Virus record (IMG/VR): IMGVR_UViG_3300025646_000067
Location: 1-48,469 of that record
Direction: 5' to 3' (one strand)
Length of the DNA: 48,469 nucleotides
From: a virus
In this document: piece after piece, positions 24,915-33,155 of the stretch
How the letters are laid out: each line of letters starts with the position of its first letter
Position numbering within the stretch: the first letter of the stretch is position 1
The notes under the pieces: model-generated
What the model was told of the DNA's origin: nothing
What the model saw: only the letters and a program-made list of their open reading frames with translations
Database searches by the model: none
Made by a program: the position numbers and the translations under genes

Positions 24915-25877
24915 TTAACCTAATCTATAATCACTATTATCTCCTGGATAATCATCAACTGTCAAGCCTTTATATTCTGGTATATTTTTTTCTGTATCTT
25001 TTCTTTCTGCAAAAACTGTATAACTACAGTTTATTGGTCCTCCTGCAGAATTCATGACTTTTATTCTAAATGATGAGTCTACTTGATCATCATAATAAAG
25101 TTCTTGATGCACTCCAATAGGAGTTAAATTTACCGTAATCGAGTCAATATCAACTAATCCTCTCCAATAATCTGGTAGTTCAATATAGTTAGTACCTTTA
25201 ATTTTACCTCTCACATAAACTTCAGCAGCAGGTCCTTCAAGAGAAACATATCTTAATCTGTGACCATCTTTTGTTGGATGAAGAATATCAAATGGTTTTT
25301 TAGAAATTGCTATACCATAAGTTGTATTTAATGTAGTTGCTCCACTAACAAAGTCTGGAAACTGACTTGGAGCTTGTCCAATAATTGGAGCAGAGTTAAA
25401 TGCAAGAGCGACGTTAGTATCAACACCAGTTTCCATTTTGGCACCAGTATTAAACTTTGCTCCAATATCATCTTTAACCGAATAAACATCAGCACCAATC
25501 TGAAATGTTTCTTGTTTTAATAAAGTGATTAATGATATAGATGCAGATTGAACTACAAAAGGTGCTGGACCACAAAAAACATTGACGCCAACAGGACCAA
25601 CAGGATCTCCAATAACAACATCAATAGGAGTAGGAACAAGAGACGATCTAATTTTTATGATCGATGGGCAAGGAACAAGAACATCTGTATTAACTACATT
25701 ACTTATCATTATTCCTGCTTCTGCAAGACCAAACTTTAAAGGAACACCAATAGAAGCTGGACCTTCAACATATGCAGATCCACGAATTTCTGCTTGACCT
25801 ATACCAATACATGCTGGCTGTGCTGTATCGCCACCAACAAATAATCTTTTTCCAACATAAACATCTGGCGCTTTCAT
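24915..25877 (-). CDS. virion structural protein, 320 aa
   Basis: 320 aa. The N-terminus (MKAPDVYVGKRLFVGGDTAQ) is Gly/Ile/Val-rich beta sequence. The C-terminal 120 residues carry HRLRYVSLEGPAAEVYVRG and IELPDYWRGLVDIDSITV, a recurrent block near the end of phage tail and fibre proteins. The block resembles the region next to S74-type domains, but the catalytic Ser-Lys pair is not visible. It lies directly upstream of the oxygenase (2 bp) and next to the spike-like protein, so it is likely a baseplate or spike-associated structural protein. Confidence 0.65.
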   Translation of the reverse strand: MKAPDVYVGKRLFVGGDTAQPACIGIGQAEIRGSAYVEGPASIGVPLKFGLAEAGIMISNVVNTDVLVPCPSIIKIRSSLVPTPIDVVIGDPVGPVGVNVFCGPAPFVVQSASISLITLLKQETFQIGADVYSVKDDIGAKFNTGAKMETGVDTNVALAFNSAPIIGQAPSQFPDFVSGATTLNTTYGIAISKKPFDILHPTKDGHRLRYVSLEGPAAEVYVRGKIKGTNYIELPDYWRGLVDIDSITVNLTPIGVHQELYYDDQVDSSFRIKVMNSAGGPINCSYTVFAERKDTEKNIPEYKGLTVDDYPGDNSDYRLG

Positions 25878-26498
25878 TTATAAAAAGTCTCCTATTATGG
25901 GTATATTTCTTAGTTCATTTGTTATTGGAAGTATTCCAAGAAGTGATTTAGACCCTTTAACTGAAGTTGCTCCATCTGCCATATCTATTAGTCCACCATA
26001 AACATTTAATATAGATCTCCCAATAATATTGACAGAGTTTTCGGATACTATTTTACAAGCTGCATTAGCATTTACATCCAATATTTGAGATTTTAATACT
26101 ATTTTTTCGTTAGCTTTTAAAAGAATATTTCCATTTTTTCCATCTCCACCACTAGTAACTAGTTCTATATTTTGTGCAACTAATCTTATTCTTCCTCTTG
26201 GAGCTTGCAAAATAATATCTCCGTTTTTAGCTAAGCAATAAAATGCTGGTATTTCTTTTTTTACATCATGTCCACAAACAACTTGATGAGATCCTGGTGA
26301 AGACATTACAGTTCCACCTTTCCTTCCTATACTAGGATCTCCAGTAGAATCCATTGCTATAAAATGCCTTCCTCCATCTCTTCCTGTCCTAATCGTACAC
26401 CCAGAAATAATATCATCATCATGAATATGTCCGAATTTTATTTCTCCATAATCATTACCATATCTTATTGTATGATAACAACGTACTCTATCTGCCAT
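25878..26498 (-). CDS. beta-helical spike-like protein (gp5 C-terminus-like), 206 aa
   Basis: 206 aa. The middle (about residues 88-170) is regular, short beta repeats (GDIILQAPRGRIRLVAQNIE, then NILLKANEKIVLKSQ). This is the pattern of the gp5 C-terminal/VgrG beta-helix that forms the membrane-piercing spike. The ATG overlaps the stop of the gp5-like hub gene as TAATG. In T4 the OB domain, lysozyme and beta-helix are one protein; here hub and helix are separate genes. No zinc- or iron-binding tip motif (HxHx) is obvious. Confidence 0.65.
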   Translation of the reverse strand: MADRVRCYHTIRYGNDYGEIKFGHIHDDDIISGCTIRTGRDGGRHFIAMDSTGDPSIGRKGGTVMSSPGSHQVVCGHDVKKEIPAFYCLAKNGDIILQAPRGRIRLVAQNIELVTSGGDGKNGNILLKANEKIVLKSQILDVNANAACKIVSENSVNIIGRSILNVYGGLIDMADGATSVKGSKSLLGILPITNELRNIPIIGDFL

Positions 26499-28852
26499 TA
26501 GAATTTACCTACACAATCTATTACAGTAATAACTTTATCTACAATATTTGGATCTTCTTCTTGTATTTCAAGCACTTTATCTCCAGAAGCTTTGACAGAT
26601 AAAACGGGAATTAATTGTGCATTAAACCCTGATGCAGATTCTATTGTTATTTCTGGTATATCTGTAAATCCTAAACCTTTTGATAAAACTTCAACACCGA
26701 GAATAGATCCATTTGGACTATATAAAGGTGCTAAAGTAGTTCCATTGTCTGGAGTTATTTTTATAATATCTACAGAAGAATAATTTAATCCTGGAGAATC
26801 CACAATTACATCTGTAAGTTCAAGAAGAACGGGATATTCTCCATTACTTGAAATAGAATCAACAATATTTAGTTGATCTAAATTAGAATCAGATGTAGGA
26901 GTAACAATAGTAGTTTCACTTTCTATATCTTGATAAGATGTTCTATCTGGAAATAGTATTTGATCTCCAGGAAAAAGAGTTACCTCTGTGTCAGGAGGAT
27001 ATGGAGTATCATAAGTTCCATCAGATCTTACTACTATAGTTTCATTTGGTTCTGCCCAGACTCTGCCATCCCCACCATAACTTCCATTTGGAACAGGAAG
27101 ATATCCATAACCAGGAGTTATAACTTGTATTGAAGTAACCTGACCTTTATTGTTAATGGTAGATCTAGCATATGCTCCTCTTCCAGATCCACAACTATCA
27201 CTTATTTTAACAAAAGGTGCTGAAGTATATCCAGATCCTGGCAATCTAATATCTGCCCCAATAACTTGACCAAAAGAACTAATAATTGCGTTAGCAGAAG
27301 CTCCAGATCCACCACCACCAAAAATCTTTATAGTTGGTGGACCGCAAGCTGTTGGTCCAGTAAAACAACTAGATACTTGATCAAAAACTCTAGATAAACT
27401 TATATTATTAAAACTATCGACGACATTATCGATTCCAGAAAAAACTGCACCTGCATTTGAAGCTACAGATTTAGCTCCATTAACTATTTTGCTTACATCA
27501 AAAGTAAAAGTTGGTTCGGGACCACCCCAAATACTCCATTCAGTTAACTCAGCACATTCTGGCTCTTCATCACAAAGTAATAAAGATAATAAATCTTCTA
27601 TAAAATCTAAAATATCTCCAGCAAGATCAAAAGCAGATCCTAAAAGATTTGATATTGGAGATAAAATATTATCTAAAGCACTATTAATAAATCCAGTTAT
27701 TTCACCAATAAGTCCCCCTAATAGATTTTCTGCTGCACATAAAGGAACATTTATAAACTTATTTAATGCATCTTTTAAAAAATTTCCGATTATTTTAAAT
27801 AAGTTACTTATTAGTTTTCTGAATAAACAAACAACGCCTTCACTAGCTTTTTCTATACCTTCTTTTAATGGAGGTCTTTGACTTGGAAATAATAGATAAT
27901 ATGCTGGTTTTGCAGCATCGTTTATTTTTTTTGTGGCAAATCTTTGTATTTCTTGTATTAGCCATTTTATAGCTTCGGATATTGATAATGTTGCTCCATC
28001 TATCTCAAACTGAATAAGATTATCAATAAAGTTTGCTACATTCGTTGAACTTAAATCGTTTCTAATATCTCCAACTTTTTTTGAAACAGCACCTTCCCAA
28101 CTTGAAAGAGTCTTTTTATATTTTTGTATATTCTGTATTGCTTTTTGTAAGTTAGTTACAATTTTTCCCATAGGAACTTTCTCACAAAAAGATTCTACGG
28201 GCTCAATAACTGATAAATCTTCATAGTTTTCTTTAGAAGCTCCATCTTTTTTTTCAATAATGGAGTTATTGATTCTTGGATTTACTTCTGGCGAAGAACT
28301 ATTAGTTCCATTAGCACCAGGAGCACTAGAGGTGCTTTCTTGAGTAATAGGATTATCTTGTTTTGCTTTTCCTTCTTCTTGGGCAACGTTTAAAACATAT
28401 CTTGGTATAATATCTCTATTAGTATATCCACTAAAAGGTTGAAAGGCAGCTTTTGGTAGTTGACTGATCGAAACATACTGATTATATCCAATCAATCCCA
28501 TAATGACTGGATGTTGTGCATTTTCTCCGTCAAGAAAAAATCCATAACAAAAATCACCTTGACGAATACTCGGTGTTTGATATGCGCCACCATTACCAGT
28601 TCCTGAAGTAACTGGAAGCATAACACTTGCCCAAGGCAAATCTTCATCTGGTAATGCTTCTACATCCGCAGTATGATAACCCATAATGCGAACTTTATAT
28701 CTATAATCAAATCCAAGATGTTCATCAGTAGTAGGAGTTCTACGACCTGGAATATTAACTACCCATTGGTCTTCATTTACAACTTGCCCTATCCACCAAA
28801 TAAATCCATCTCTACCAACAAAATGACTCTTAGCAAATCCTTCTTGTAACAT
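26498..28852 (-). CDS. gp5-like baseplate hub protein, 784 aa
   Basis: 784 aa. Residues 1-130 match a gp5/VgrG-type OB-fold domain (GQVVNEDQWVVNIPGRRTP, then RIMGYHTADVEALPDEDLPW, GFFLDGENAQHPVIMGLIG). Unlike T4 gp5, no lysozyme motif is seen. The middle (about 190-440) is long and helical, and residues about 535-640 and 690-784 are beta-rich (GSGYTSAPFVKISDS, then FTDIPEITIESASG). It is coupled by TAATG both to the upstream small gene and to the downstream spike. Expected to sit at the centre of the baseplate. Confidence 0.7.
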   Translation of the reverse strand: MLQEGFAKSHFVGRDGFIWWIGQVVNEDQWVVNIPGRRTPTTDEHLGFDYRYKVRIMGYHTADVEALPDEDLPWASVMLPVTSGTGNGGAYQTPSIRQGDFCYGFFLDGENAQHPVIMGLIGYNQYVSISQLPKAAFQPFSGYTNRDIIPRYVLNVAQEEGKAKQDNPITQESTSSAPGANGTNSSSPEVNPRINNSIIEKKDGASKENYEDLSVIEPVESFCEKVPMGKIVTNLQKAIQNIQKYKKTLSSWEGAVSKKVGDIRNDLSSTNVANFIDNLIQFEIDGATLSISEAIKWLIQEIQRFATKKINDAAKPAYYLLFPSQRPPLKEGIEKASEGVVCLFRKLISNLFKIIGNFLKDALNKFINVPLCAAENLLGGLIGEITGFINSALDNILSPISNLLGSAFDLAGDILDFIEDLLSLLLCDEEPECAELTEWSIWGGPEPTFTFDVSKIVNGAKSVASNAGAVFSGIDNVVDSFNNISLSRVFDQVSSCFTGPTACGPPTIKIFGGGGSGASANAIISSFGQVIGADIRLPGSGYTSAPFVKISDSCGSGRGAYARSTINNKGQVTSIQVITPGYGYLPVPNGSYGGDGRVWAEPNETIVVRSDGTYDTPYPPDTEVTLFPGDQILFPDRTSYQDIESETTIVTPTSDSNLDQLNIVDSISSNGEYPVLLELTDVIVDSPGLNYSSVDIIKITPDNGTTLAPLYSPNGSILGVEVLSKGLGFTDIPEITIESASGFNAQLIPVLSVKASGDKVLEIQEEDPNIVDKVITVIDCVGKF

Positions 28853-29067
28853 TAGTCCTCGTAAATTCTACATTCATCAGCATCTGGATATTCATCACAA
28901 TACATTTCAAATGCTGTTGGATCATGAGTATCTTCTGGATGAGCTTTATGATAACGCTCTAACTGCTGTAGCTCATCAGCTGTATGACGACGCTGTTGTG
29001 GAGAAGTAGTAGGATCTTCTAAAATCCTTTTATCTTTTTCAATATGATCTTTTATAGATTTTTCCAT
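28852..29067 (-). CDS. small conserved cyanophage protein, 71 aa
   Basis: 71 aa, acidic and helix-forming, ending FEMYCDEYPDADECRIYED. It is preceded by GGAGATTAAATG, a good ribosome binding site. Its stop overlaps the gp5-like start as TAATG. It lies between gp27-like and gp5-like hub genes, so a chaperone or hub-assembly role is possible. That is inference from location only; the family is known to me only as a conserved protein of T4-like cyanophages. Confidence 0.7.
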   Translation of the reverse strand: MEKSIKDHIEKDKRILEDPTTSPQQRRHTADELQQLERYHKAHPEDTHDPTAFEMYCDEYPDADECRIYED

Positions 29068-29076
29068 TTAATCTCC

Positions 29077-30390
29077 TTAGTAAGGTTTCTTTGCAAAAGT
29101 GTCTTTTACAAGTGTCATACTAGTAAAAGTATCTCTTGGAGTTATTCTGTGACATAAACTGGATATCATATATAGACCACTAGTTCTTTCATTTTGATCT
29201 GTATTTGGGTTTCCAGAAACTTGAGGAAATTTACACCAAACTATGTCTCCTGCTCTTAAAGATAAATCACCTGCAACTACTATATTTATTTTAACAGAAA
29301 AAAGTTGATTATATCTCATTATGGACTGAACCATAATTTGTTCAACATCCCATGTAGGATTATAAGGACTACTTTTCCAAGACTTAAGTTGTGCTACAGC
29401 AGTTTTTCCCGCAGGTAATGTTCCAACATCTTTAATGTGTGTCATAAGTCTAGAAATAGGTAATCTAAACTCATCTGCAATATAGTTGATAGGATCTTCT
29501 CCTGCATGAACTACTTTATCTTTTTGATTTTCATCATAACTAAAGTTTCTAACATCATAATCCATAGCATAATAATCAAAAAATATACTTCTATTAGAAT
29601 AAGTTCCTAGTACAAGTTTTTCTTGTAAATCAATATTTCTATCTATATTATAGGATAAAACTTTTTCAAAACCACTTTCTGTTTCATGTGTGTCGTTATA
29701 TAAGTACTTTTTTTTATAGTTTTGGGATAGAAGTCCATCAATAGATCTAAAATTAAATGCTTCATAAGTTTCATAAAAAAAGTATCCAGCACAAGATCCT
29801 GGTTTACCATAACCAGAAGGAGCTGATCTTGACGCTAACCAGTTACAGATATAAAAAGGTTTTCTATCATTACCTATAAAGTTGTAATCTATTAAAGTAT
29901 CATCTAGTATAATATCTTTTTTAACTAAAAGTTTTTTTTGTAGTATTGTTTTAACGTTTTCTGATATTTTACCATCATATCTTTCAACAACTCTAGACTG
30001 TTCATTTGCTAACATCTCTTTAGTACAAAGATCAATAAAATATGTTTCTGTTGTTGTCTTTGGAGAGACTGTTTTTACTCTATTAACATACAAATCCATA
30101 GATAACTTAGTTGGGTTATCTTTAGCATCATTAAACTCAACTTCTACTAGTTCACCACCTCTTATAGGAAGACTATCTAAAATAGCAACGCTTTCTACTG
30201 GTTTATCGTTATCTCCTGCTTTAAAACCAGTATCAGTAAAAACTGCTGAAGCAGTTATTGATCCCGATAAAACATTTTCATAATATCTAAACTCAGATAT
30301 CCCTCCTCTCAAATCAACAGATTTATTTGTTTTTGTGTTGTATATGATAAACTTAGAAAGATTACCAGCTAAAGTATCCTTATTTTGCAT
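29077..30390 (-). CDS. baseplate hub protein (gp27-like)
   Basis: 437 aa. A beta-rich protein (SKFIIYNTKTNKSVDLRGG ... YENVLSGSITASAVFTD) of the length and order expected for the gp27 hub subunit (T4 gp27, 391 aa), which binds gp5 and forms the tail-tube connector. I base this on gene order (tape-measure-like, hub, gp5) and overall pattern rather than on an invariant motif. The ATG overlaps the stop of the 921-aa gene (TAATG). It is followed by the 71-aa gene after 9 bp. Confidence 0.55.
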   Translation of the reverse strand: MQNKDTLAGNLSKFIIYNTKTNKSVDLRGGISEFRYYENVLSGSITASAVFTDTGFKAGDNDKPVESVAILDSLPIRGGELVEVEFNDAKDNPTKLSMDLYVNRVKTVSPKTTTETYFIDLCTKEMLANEQSRVVERYDGKISENVKTILQKKLLVKKDIILDDTLIDYNFIGNDRKPFYICNWLASRSAPSGYGKPGSCAGYFFYETYEAFNFRSIDGLLSQNYKKKYLYNDTHETESGFEKVLSYNIDRNIDLQEKLVLGTYSNRSIFFDYYAMDYDVRNFSYDENQKDKVVHAGEDPINYIADEFRLPISRLMTHIKDVGTLPAGKTAVAQLKSWKSSPYNPTWDVEQIMVQSIMRYNQLFSVKINIVVAGDLSLRAGDIVWCKFPQVSGNPNTDQNERTSGLYMISSLCHRITPRDTFTSMTLVKDTFAKKPY

Positions 30391-33155
30391 TATCCTTGTT
30401 TATATAATTGACCCAATAATTGGATAGTATAATAACTATTTAACATATATTGAGAGTTTTTTCCTATTGGAATAAACTGAGATGATTCACTATAAATTTG
30501 ATCTTCGGATGATGGTAGAGGTATTGGAACCATAGATGCTCTTCCACCTCCTTGTTCATATCTAGCTCTTTGATTTAAGGATCCGAAGTTATATCTAGAA
30601 GAAGATTGAGGTGAAGATTGTATTTGAGATTGTGGTTGAGAAGACTGATCTCCATTTAAAATATCTCTTCTATTAGGATTCTCAGATTCAGTAATTTCAA
30701 GATCTTGTTGTCTCTGTTCTGGTATTTGGGGAGAAGGTGTTGGAGAATTGAGTTTACCTAAGTTTAGTTTATTTACATAAGAATTATATTTTCTAACCCT
30801 ATCGTTATATCCATTTATTTGAGAAGGTCTTGTTGCTGCTGGATAGTTTATTGCTTTCGAGTGTAAAAATACATTATCCCAATCACCATTAACAGTTGGT
30901 CTTACTGAAGCTTTCCAATATGCAACAGCTATCTTTGCCGCTAACTCTCCATCCATTGCCAAATCAGGATTATTGATTAAATCAACTCCAAACATTTTTC
31001 CATATTTTCTATAGTTATAATCATGAGTTAGTTGAACATATCCTCTTCCATGGTATTTTGCATTATAAGTTTTTCCATCTGGTCCAGTCCATGGACCTCC
31101 TCCACCATAGTGAGATGATCCTCCACTTATTTCTCTTCTATATTTAAATCCACCAGATTCATGAGACATTTGTGCGAGGAAAGCAGCAAGTTCTTTTCCT
31201 TTTATTCCTGCTTGCGATGCTGCTTTTATTAAAGGAGCTTCACCATACTCTCCAGTTCCAACACTTAAACTAGTAGTATCTCTGGTTTGATAAACTTCTC
31301 CCAAAGATCGTTCATCTTGATCTCCACTTGAAGATGGAAGTTCCATATTTCCCATATCTGGTGGGGTATATTTTGGTTTTTCATTCGATGTTCCTAAGAA
31401 TGAGTTTTTAACATGTTTTAAGAAAGCTATAGGATCTTTTACCATAAATGATGGGTCTGGTATATGAGAAAACTTTCCTTTTTTATTTCCAAACCAACCA
31501 TTATCGGATATAAACTTAAATGGACTTAATGGGAACTTACCCAAGAAGTCATGCATTCCTGGAAACTTACCTGATCTCCATAAAGTTGCTGCCTCTAAAG
31601 CTGCTTGAATAGGACCAGGAATTCCTGGATTTGGTATTCTTAGTTTTGGCCAGTTATTGATGTAGTTGGTAACACCTTTACCTAACCAATCCATCACAGT
31701 TTTACCAACATCAAATGCTTTCTTAAGATCATTCCATAAAATCTCTCCAGCTTTTTTCCATCCACCTTCTGTTTTTAATCCATGATAAAATAGATTACCA
31801 ACATATTCACCAATATATTCACCAAGCATCATTCCTAATATTGGAATAGGAATAAAGTTTCCAAGCAATCCGCCAATAGCTGCTCCACCTGCTTTAAATA
31901 AAGTTTGACTTGGAGGATCTCCACTTAACCAAGAATCAATAGCAACCAATAATGGTCCAATAATTGGTATCCTTATTGCTTTCTTAGCACCTCTAGCAAC
32001 ATTTTTAGCTGCAGAAGCACTAGAAGGTGCTGCTGCTGTTGGTTTTGGTGCTGCTGTTGGTTTTGGTGCTGCTGTTGGTTTTGGTGCTGCTGTTGGTTTT
32101 GGACCAGGCTTTTGTGGTTGATTTTTTATAGATCTTTCTGCTGCTTTTTGAACTGCTTTGACAGCACCTTTTGCTCCCTGACCACCTTTTAATGCTCCAG
32201 TTGAAGCTCGAAATGCTCTTGCTCCAAATCTAGACGCTTGAGCAGCAATATTTGCTGCTGCTTTAGCCGCATCAAAAAGTTTTTTTCCAAGTTTAAATGC
32301 AGAAGATAATGCTATTTTTATTGCTTTCCCAACTCCAAGAGTTAATCCTTTTATAGATTTTCCAGTAAGATTAAAAGCAAGTTTTAATGCCTTTCCAGGA
32401 AGATAAAATGGATTTAATAAAGACTTAGTAGTAAATTTTAAAAGTTTTAAAAAAGGTTTTCTTAGTTCTGGACCTAATAGTAATCTAGTAAAAAATCTCC
32501 AGTTTTTTACAGCAACGTCAATAGCCTTAAATAAAGGTTTTTGATTATTTAATAAAAACTTTAACAATCCACCAATAAGGATATTAGATAAAAATCTTTT
32601 TATTATATCAAAAAACCCAAGTTGAGGAGCTTTAATATTATCACCAGATTTAGAAATATTTTTACTAGATTTTTCTTCAAGATCAGATTCTCTAGATGCT
32701 TTATCTTCTATCGATTGTTGTATTCTTCTTTTGTTTTCAGATTTTTTATCTAGTTTAGTATTATTTTGTATGACTTTACTTAAAGACTCTAAAGAAACTC
32801 TTATTTCTTTAACTTTTTTCAGAATAGGAGAATATTTATTACCACCAACAGATTCAGATTGTATATTGTCCGATTGTACTTTTCCCAATAACTTTTCTCT
32901 AGTTATTGTAGATGGTTTTATCGTTAAACTATAAGGAACTTTTTTCTGAGAATTAACATCAGATTTTATCTTACCATTCAAAGCATTTTGTATATTTTCT
33001 TTTGCTTTATTTTTGAGAAATAATTTTGCCTTATCTTTAAAAACTGATTTAGCTTTATTTTTTACAGCAGATTTTACTGTGCCTTTAACAAACCCTTTGG
33101 CACTTTCTTTTGCTAGTAATCTTGCTGCTGTTCCCAATAAAGCTGGTATTGCCAT
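30390..33155 (-). CDS. tape-measure-like protein with C-terminal GH19 (chitinase/lysozyme) domain, 921 aa
   Basis: 921 aa. The N-terminus is basic and helical (AVKNKAKSVFKDKAKLFLK). Residues about 190-215 and 405-450 are hydrophobic segments (LIGGLLKFLLN, IPILGMMLGEYIGEYVG). Ala/Pro/Lys repeats lie at 350-375. Residues about 640-790 are a glycoside-hydrolase family 19 domain: AAFLAQMSHESGGFKYRRE, then YHGRGYVQLTHDYNYRKYG and the DPDLAM-type end. It would degrade peptidoglycan glycan strands on entry. The segment EDKASRESDLEEK and the following hydrophobic stretch resemble the 753-aa protein beside it. Together the two take the position of gp29-type tail proteins. Confidence 0.75.
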   Translation of the reverse strand: MAIPALLGTAARLLAKESAKGFVKGTVKSAVKNKAKSVFKDKAKLFLKNKAKENIQNALNGKIKSDVNSQKKVPYSLTIKPSTITREKLLGKVQSDNIQSESVGGNKYSPILKKVKEIRVSLESLSKVIQNNTKLDKKSENKRRIQQSIEDKASRESDLEEKSSKNISKSGDNIKAPQLGFFDIIKRFLSNILIGGLLKFLLNNQKPLFKAIDVAVKNWRFFTRLLLGPELRKPFLKLLKFTTKSLLNPFYLPGKALKLAFNLTGKSIKGLTLGVGKAIKIALSSAFKLGKKLFDAAKAAANIAAQASRFGARAFRASTGALKGGQGAKGAVKAVQKAAERSIKNQPQKPGPKPTAAPKPTAAPKPTAAPKPTAAAPSSASAAKNVARGAKKAIRIPIIGPLLVAIDSWLSGDPPSQTLFKAGGAAIGGLLGNFIPIPILGMMLGEYIGEYVGNLFYHGLKTEGGWKKAGEILWNDLKKAFDVGKTVMDWLGKGVTNYINNWPKLRIPNPGIPGPIQAALEAATLWRSGKFPGMHDFLGKFPLSPFKFISDNGWFGNKKGKFSHIPDPSFMVKDPIAFLKHVKNSFLGTSNEKPKYTPPDMGNMELPSSSGDQDERSLGEVYQTRDTTSLSVGTGEYGEAPLIKAASQAGIKGKELAAFLAQMSHESGGFKYRREISGGSSHYGGGGPWTGPDGKTYNAKYHGRGYVQLTHDYNYRKYGKMFGVDLINNPDLAMDGELAAKIAVAYWKASVRPTVNGDWDNVFLHSKAINYPAATRPSQINGYNDRVRKYNSYVNKLNLGKLNSPTPSPQIPEQRQQDLEITESENPNRRDILNGDQSSQPQSQIQSSPQSSSRYNFGSLNQRARYEQGGGRASMVPIPLPSSEDQIYSESSQFIPIGKNSQYMLNSYYTIQLLGQLYKQG
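32033..32100. repeat. 18-bp tandem repeat, about 3.8 copies
   Basis: Unit GGTGCTGCTGTTGGTTTT (18 bp), repeated perfectly in the GH19 gene. On the minus strand it codes for TAAPKP-type hexapeptides, a flexible linker. Full copies start at 32047, 32065 and 32083. Confidence 0.85.

Noticed and set aside
32033-32100. The 18-bp tandem repeat as a possible CRISPR or mobile-element end
   Set aside because: Units are contiguous with no spacers, are in frame and encode a Pro/Ala/Lys linker, so they are a protein repeat.
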